Program-made: the position numbers and the translations under genes
Notes under the pieces: generated by a model
What the model saw: the letters and a program-made list of their open reading frames with translations, nothing else
The model's database searches: none
Told to the model about the DNA's origin: nothing
In this document: positions 60,785-64,000 of the stretch, in pieces
Layout: every line of letters starts with the position of its first letter
How positions within the stretch are numbered: position 1 is the stretch's first letter
NCBI RefSeq assembly: GCF_900105065.1
Contig: NZ_LT629749.1
Coordinates: 3,286,001 to 3,350,000, forward strand
DNA: 64,000 nt
Origin: Friedmanniella luteola
GTDB lineage: Bacteria; Actinomycetota; Actinomycetes; Propionibacteriales; Propionibacteriaceae
Direction: 5' to 3'

Positions 60785-61186
60785 TCAGGAGAGGCGGGAG
60801 GTGTGCAGCGTCTCCGGGTGCCGGGCGGACTGGCCCAGCTGCTGGACGCCGTTGACCAGTCCGCCGACGACGTCGCCGGCCAGGAAGGACGTCTGCATCG
60901 ACACCGCGGCCAACCGGCAGTCGAAGTCGTCCAGCACGCGCCGGGCGTCGCGGCCCGTGACGATCTCCAGGGCCCGGCCGGCCGGGTCGCAGAACACCAG
61001 GACCGCGTCGTCGGCGTCGCTCAGGGCGGCGTGCAACCGCTCTGCGTGCCGGCGCACCGGGATCTCGCCCGGCCCGACGTAGACGGAGAAGGTGAGGCCG
61101 GAGAGCTGTTCCGCGACCTCGACGGCGCGCTGCAGGCGGCGCTTCTCGACGTGGTCGAGGACCTCACCAGCGGGCACCGGCGCCAC
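60785..61186 (-). CDS. DUF5130 (TPM-like) protein
   Basis: A 133-aa protein with the TPM-like fold of DUF5130: LTFSVYVGPGEIPVRRHAE, DADDAVLVFCDPAGRALEIV, and LAAVSMQTSFLAGDVVGGL. No signal. The start is uncertain: GTG 61186 is used, GTG 61216 (MRSGTTRRRR) and GTG 61177 are in frame. It overlaps the 3' end of the upstream small membrane gene. Function unknown. Confidence 0.7.
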   Translation of the reverse strand: MAPVPAGEVLDHVEKRRLQRAVEVAEQLSGLTFSVYVGPGEIPVRRHAERLHAALSDADDAVLVFCDPAGRALEIVTGRDARRVLDDFDCRLAAVSMQTSFLAGDVVGGLVNGVQQLGQSARHPETLHTSRLS

Positions 61187-61556
61187 CCGTCGTCGCCTCG
61201 TCGTCCCGCTGCGCACGCCGGGCCTGGCCGAGCTGCTCGTCCTGGCCGTCGCGCTCGTCCTGCTCGCGCGCGTCCCGCTCGGCCCGGTCGGTGACGGCGC
61301 GGTGGCCGGCCTCGATCGAGTCGCGGGCGTCCTGGCTCTGGATGGACGGCTCGACCCGCTCGCCGTTGACCCAGATCGGCTGGTTGGCCACGCCGGGCGT
61401 GCCCACGTTGCCCTTGACGGCGTGGTGGACCCGTGAGAGGACGGCGATGACGGCGATGACCAGCAGCGGCGCCCCCACCAGCAGCCCCAGCACCTGGAGG
61501 ACCGAGGGGCTGGGCGCCTCGGGCCAACCGGGCAGGGTGTCCAGAGGCACTAGCAT
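61164..61556 (-). CDS. Small membrane protein
   Basis: A 130-aa protein with one membrane helix near the start (VLGLLVGAPLLVIAVIAVL, about residues 20-40), a Gly/Val linker (VHHAVKGNVGTPGVANQP) and a highly charged tail (TDRAERDAREQDERDGQDEQ). The start is uncertain: ATG 61556 is used; GTG 61574 is in frame. It overlaps DUF5130 by a few codons, so the two are coupled. No family is recognised with confidence. Confidence 0.6.
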   Translation of the reverse strand: MLVPLDTLPGWPEAPSPSVLQVLGLLVGAPLLVIAVIAVLSRVHHAVKGNVGTPGVANQPIWVNGERVEPSIQSQDARDSIEAGHRAVTDRAERDAREQDERDGQDEQLGQARRAQRDDEATTGGAGARW

Positions 61557-61671
61557 GCTCAGGAGCTGATTCACCCTCCTACCGTAGCGGGAGGGCCAGC
61601 CCCGCCGAGCACACCTGCGGTCGTTGCGGGCGGGAAGACCCCGAGCACGGTGCCTGAGGAGGATCACGTCG

Positions 61672-62283
61672 GTGGCTGAGCCCGCTGCGACCGCGTCACG
61701 CCTGGTCCTGGACGCCGACCAGATCGCCCGGACCTGCGCCCGGATGGCCCACCAGGTGCTGGAGGCCAACCGTGGCGCCGAGGGCCTGCTCGTGCTCGGC
61801 ATCCCCACCCGCGGCGTCCCGCTGGCCGAGCGGCTGGCCCGGGCGATGGCCGACGTCGAGGGCGTGGCCATCCCCGTCGGCGCCCTCGACATCACCCTCT
61901 ACCGCGACGACCTGCGCCGTCACCCCACCCGCGCGGTCGGCCGCAGCCGGCTGCCGGTCAGCGTCGACGACGCCGTCGTCGTGCTGGTCGACGACGTGCT
62001 CTTCTCGGGCCGGACCGTCCGGGCCGCCCTCGACGCGCTGGGCGACCTCGGCCGCCCGCGGGCCGTCCGGCTCGCGGTGCTGGTGGACCGCGGCCACCGC
62101 GAGCTGCCGATCCGCGCCGACCACGTGGGCAAGAACCTGCCCACCCGGGCCGACGAGCGCGTCAGCGTCCGTCTCGAGGAGACCGACGGCGTCAACGAGG
62201 TCACCATCTCCCCCGGCACCGACGGCGGGGCCGACGGTGCCGGCGCCCACCTCAGCACGCCCGACGACGAGGGGACCCGCTGA
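61672..62283 (+). CDS. pyrR: PyrR bifunctional pyr operon regulator / uracil phosphoribosyltransferase
   Basis: Controls pyrimidine synthesis and has UPRTase activity. The 203-aa protein has the PRPP-binding motif [19 protein letters not shown] near residues 97-115, [14 protein letters not shown], and [11 protein letters not shown]. The C-terminal 25 residues are an extra tail. GTG 61672 has TGAGGAGG about 10 nt upstream. In mycobacteria PyrR acts by translational repression; no clear binding hairpin is seen in the 115-bp leader. Its TGA overlaps the pyrB ATG by one base. Confidence 0.95.
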   Translation: MAEPAATASRLVLDADQIARTCARMAHQVLEANRGAEGLLVLGIPTRGVPLAERLARAMADVEGVAIPVGALDITLYRDDLRRHPTRAVGRSRLPVSVDDAVVVLVDDVLFSGRTVRAALDALGDLGRPRAVRLAVLVDRGHRELPIRADHVGKNLPTRADERVSVRLEETDGVNEVTISPGTDGGADGAGAHLSTPDDEGTR

Positions 62284-63242
62284 TGCGGCACCTGCTGTCC
62301 GCCGCCGACCTGAGCCTGGCCGAGACGACCGACGTGCTGGACCTGGCCGAGGAGATGGCCCAGGTGCAGGCCCGGCCGGTGAAGAAGCTGCCGGCGCTGC
62401 GCGGCCGGACCGTCGTCAACCTCTTCTTCGAGGACTCCACCCGTACCCGCTCCTCCTTCGAGCTGGCCGGCAAGTGGCTCTCCGCCGACGTGATCAACAT
62501 CAGCGCCAAGGGGTCGTCCGCCTCCAAGGGCGAGTCGCTCCGCGACACCGTGCTCACCGTCGCCGCCCTGGGCGTCGACGCCCTGGTGATCCGGCACGGC
62601 GCGTCCGGGGCGCCGGGCCAGGCCGCTCAGTGGGTCGACGCGCACGTCGTCAACGCCGGTGACGGCACCCACGAGCACCCCACGCAGGCCCTGCTGGACG
62701 CGTTCACGCTGCGCCGGCACTTCCGCAGCACCGAGCCCGGGCTGGACACCTTCGCCGGCAAGCACGTCGTCATCGCGGGCGACGTCACCCACTCCCGGGT
62801 GGCGCGCAGCAACGTGCTGCTGCTGCAGACCCTCGGCGCGGACGTCACCCTGGTCGCGCCGCCGACGCTGATGCCGTCCGGCGTGGAGAGCTGGCCGGTC
62901 ACCACCAGCACCGACTTCGACGCCGTCCTGCCCGAGGCGGACGCGGTGATGATGCTGCGCGTGCAGCGGGAGCGGATGTCGGGCGGCTACTTCCCCACCC
63001 CGCGCGAGTACACCGTCGGCTACGGCCTCACCCGGGCGCGGCTCGCCACCATGAGGCCGGGCTCGGCGATCTGCCACCCGGGGCCGATGAACCGCGGGCT
63101 GGAGATCTCCGCCGACGCGGCGGACGCGGCCAGCTCCCTGGTCCTGGACCAGGTGGCGGCCGGTGTCGCCGTCCGGATGAGCGTGCTGTACCAGCTGCTG
63201 GGCGGCGAGGACGCCCCGGCGACCCCTCGAGGAGACCTCTGA
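62283..63242 (+). CDS. pyrB: Aspartate carbamoyltransferase catalytic subunit
   Basis: Makes carbamoyl aspartate from aspartate and carbamoyl phosphate. The 319-aa protein has the carbamoyl phosphate motif [16 protein letters not shown] (residues 46-61), [31 protein letters not shown] and [10 protein letters not shown], all in place. One base overlap to pyrR and one to pyrC (TGATG) show a coupled operon. No pyrI regulatory subunit is seen. Confidence 0.97.
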   Translation: MRHLLSAADLSLAETTDVLDLAEEMAQVQARPVKKLPALRGRTVVNLFFEDSTRTRSSFELAGKWLSADVINISAKGSSASKGESLRDTVLTVAALGVDALVIRHGASGAPGQAAQWVDAHVVNAGDGTHEHPTQALLDAFTLRRHFRSTEPGLDTFAGKHVVIAGDVTHSRVARSNVLLLQTLGADVTLVAPPTLMPSGVESWPVTTSTDFDAVLPEADAVMMLRVQRERMSGGYFPTPREYTVGYGLTRARLATMRPGSAICHPGPMNRGLEISADAADAASSLVLDQVAAGVAVRMSVLYQLLGGEDAPATPRGDL

Positions 63243-64000
63243 TGCCCGACGTGCTGGTCACCGGCGCCGACCTGCTCGGTGCCGGCCGCGCCGACCTGCT
63301 GCTGCGTGACGGCCGGTTCGCCGACCCCGCCACCGCCGGCCCGGACGCCGAGCGGGTGGACGCCGACGGCCTGGTCGCGCTGCCGGGCCTCGTCGACCTG
63401 CACACGCACCTGCGCGAGCCGGGCCGCGAGGACGCGGAGACCGTCGCCACCGGCACCGACGCCGCGGCCCGCGGCGGCTTCACCGCGGTGCTGGCCATGG
63501 CGAACACCAACCCGGTCACCGACACCGCCGAGGCGGCCGAGCACGTCGCCGCCCTCGGCCGGCGCGAGGGGCACGCCCAGGTCGTGCCCGTCGGCGCCAT
63601 CAGCAAGGGCCTCGCCGGGGCCGAGCTGGCCGAGCTGGGGCTGATGGCCCGCTCCGCCGCGGGCGTCCGGGTCTTCTCCGACGACGGCCACTGCGTCACC
63701 GACGCCCGGCTGATGCGGCGGGCGCTGGAGTACGTCCGCGCCTTCGACGGCGTCATCGCCCAGCACGCGCAGGACCCGCGGCTGGCCGGCCCGGACGCCT
63801 GCTGCCACGAGGGCGAGCTGTCCGGGCGGCTCGGTCTGCCCGGCTGGCCCGCCGTCGCCGAGTCCACCGTCGTCGCCCGCGACGTGCAGCTGGCCCAGCT
63901 GACCCGCTCGCGGCTGCACGTCTGCCACGTCTCGACGGCCGAGACCGTCGACGTGCTCCGCTGGGCCAAGGCCCGCGGGGTCGACGTCACGGCCGAGGTC
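63242..64000 (+). CDS. pyrC: Dihydroorotase, 3' part missing
   Basis: Cyclises carbamoyl aspartate. The first 253 residues are visible. The zinc motif LVDLHTHLREPGRED is at 51-65, the second metal region in FSDDGHCVTD, IAQHAQDPRL supplies His, and HVCHVSTAETV the last visible metal His. The C-terminal catalytic Asp is beyond the window. ATG 63242 overlaps the pyrB stop. Confidence 0.96.
   Translation, partial: MPDVLVTGADLLGAGRADLLLRDGRFADPATAGPDAERVDADGLVALPGLVDLHTHLREPGREDAETVATGTDAAARGGFTAVLAMANTNPVTDTAEAAEHVAALGRREGHAQVVPVGAISKGLAGAELAELGLMARSAAGVRVFSDDGHCVTDARLMRRALEYVRAFDGVIAQHAQDPRLAGPDACCHEGELSGRLGLPGWPAVAESTVVARDVQLAQLTRSRLHVCHVSTAETVDVLRWAKARGVDVTAEV

Noticed and set aside
61575-61671. 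PyrR-binding hairpin in the pyrR leader
   Set aside because: I could not find a convincing match to the PyrR loop consensus; the spacer has only GC-rich arms.

Overview
The window is chromosomal DNA of very high G+C from an actinobacterium. The evidence is the ndk / DUF4233 / folC / valS order, paired clpP1 and clpP2 downstream of tig with a ClgR-type box, GTG starts, many ATGA/GTGA overlaps and many promoters that look leaderless. Family level cannot be fixed from the sequence alone. No insertion sequence, prophage, integrase or CRISPR array was found. Most of the window is ordinary housekeeping and metabolic DNA with a few accessory islands.

Layout. 1-5 kb: nucleotide, folate and tRNA charging genes (ndk, folC, valS). 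5-9 kb: redox genes (QorB-like reductase, aldo/keto reductase, quinone reductase), an SRPBCC protein and a Mug-type DNA glycosylase. 9.3-14.7 kb: protein quality control (clpX, clpP2, clpP1, tig), with a 1.25 kb gene-free spacer between clpP1 and tig that holds about five 135-bp tandem repeats and four 23-bp repeats. 14.9-15.1 kb: tRNA-Pro(TGG) and tRNA-Gly(TCC). 15-22 kb: two MFS transporters, a membrane protein, an aldo/keto reductase, an EEP-family hydrolase, a pterin dehydratase/VOC fusion, rnhA and an SDR.

22.5-30.1 kb is the most distinctive block. It is an eight-gene, translationally coupled cluster of the MSMEG_0565-0572 / Sll0783 'nitrogen starvation' type (Nit1C), with a radical SAM protein, a GNAT-AIR synthase fusion, a nitrilase, a small MSMEG_0570 protein, a flavoprotein, a second nitrilase-fold protein and a glycosyltransferase. 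The second nitrilase-fold protein has lost the catalytic Glu and Cys and looks like a pseudoenzyme. The cluster also carries two repeat intrusions inside coding sequence. A large APC-type transporter follows it.

32-40 kb: VOC protein, glgX, a secreted M14 peptidase, a lipoprotein, a small HTH protein, a GNAT and dinB. 40.0-46.7 kb (minus strand): a six-gene amine-utilisation operon of the gamma-glutamylation type (permease, GntR regulator, glutamine-synthetase-like ligase, aldehyde dehydrogenase, SDR, PuuD-like hydrolase). The SDR in place of a PuuB-type oxidase suggests an amino alcohol substrate. 46.8-52.4 kb: PHP phosphatase, PIN protein, DUF503, then a coupled type III PKS / methyltransferase / membrane protein / nitroreductase set and DUF4261. 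52.5-61.6 kb: an unrecognised 522-aa protein, rpiB, two Tat-type lipoproteins (SGNH hydrolase and extensin-like), pepN, an AlkA-type glycosylase, DUF5130 and a small membrane protein. 61.7-64 kb: the start of the pyrimidine operon (pyrR, pyrB, pyrC), cut by the window end.
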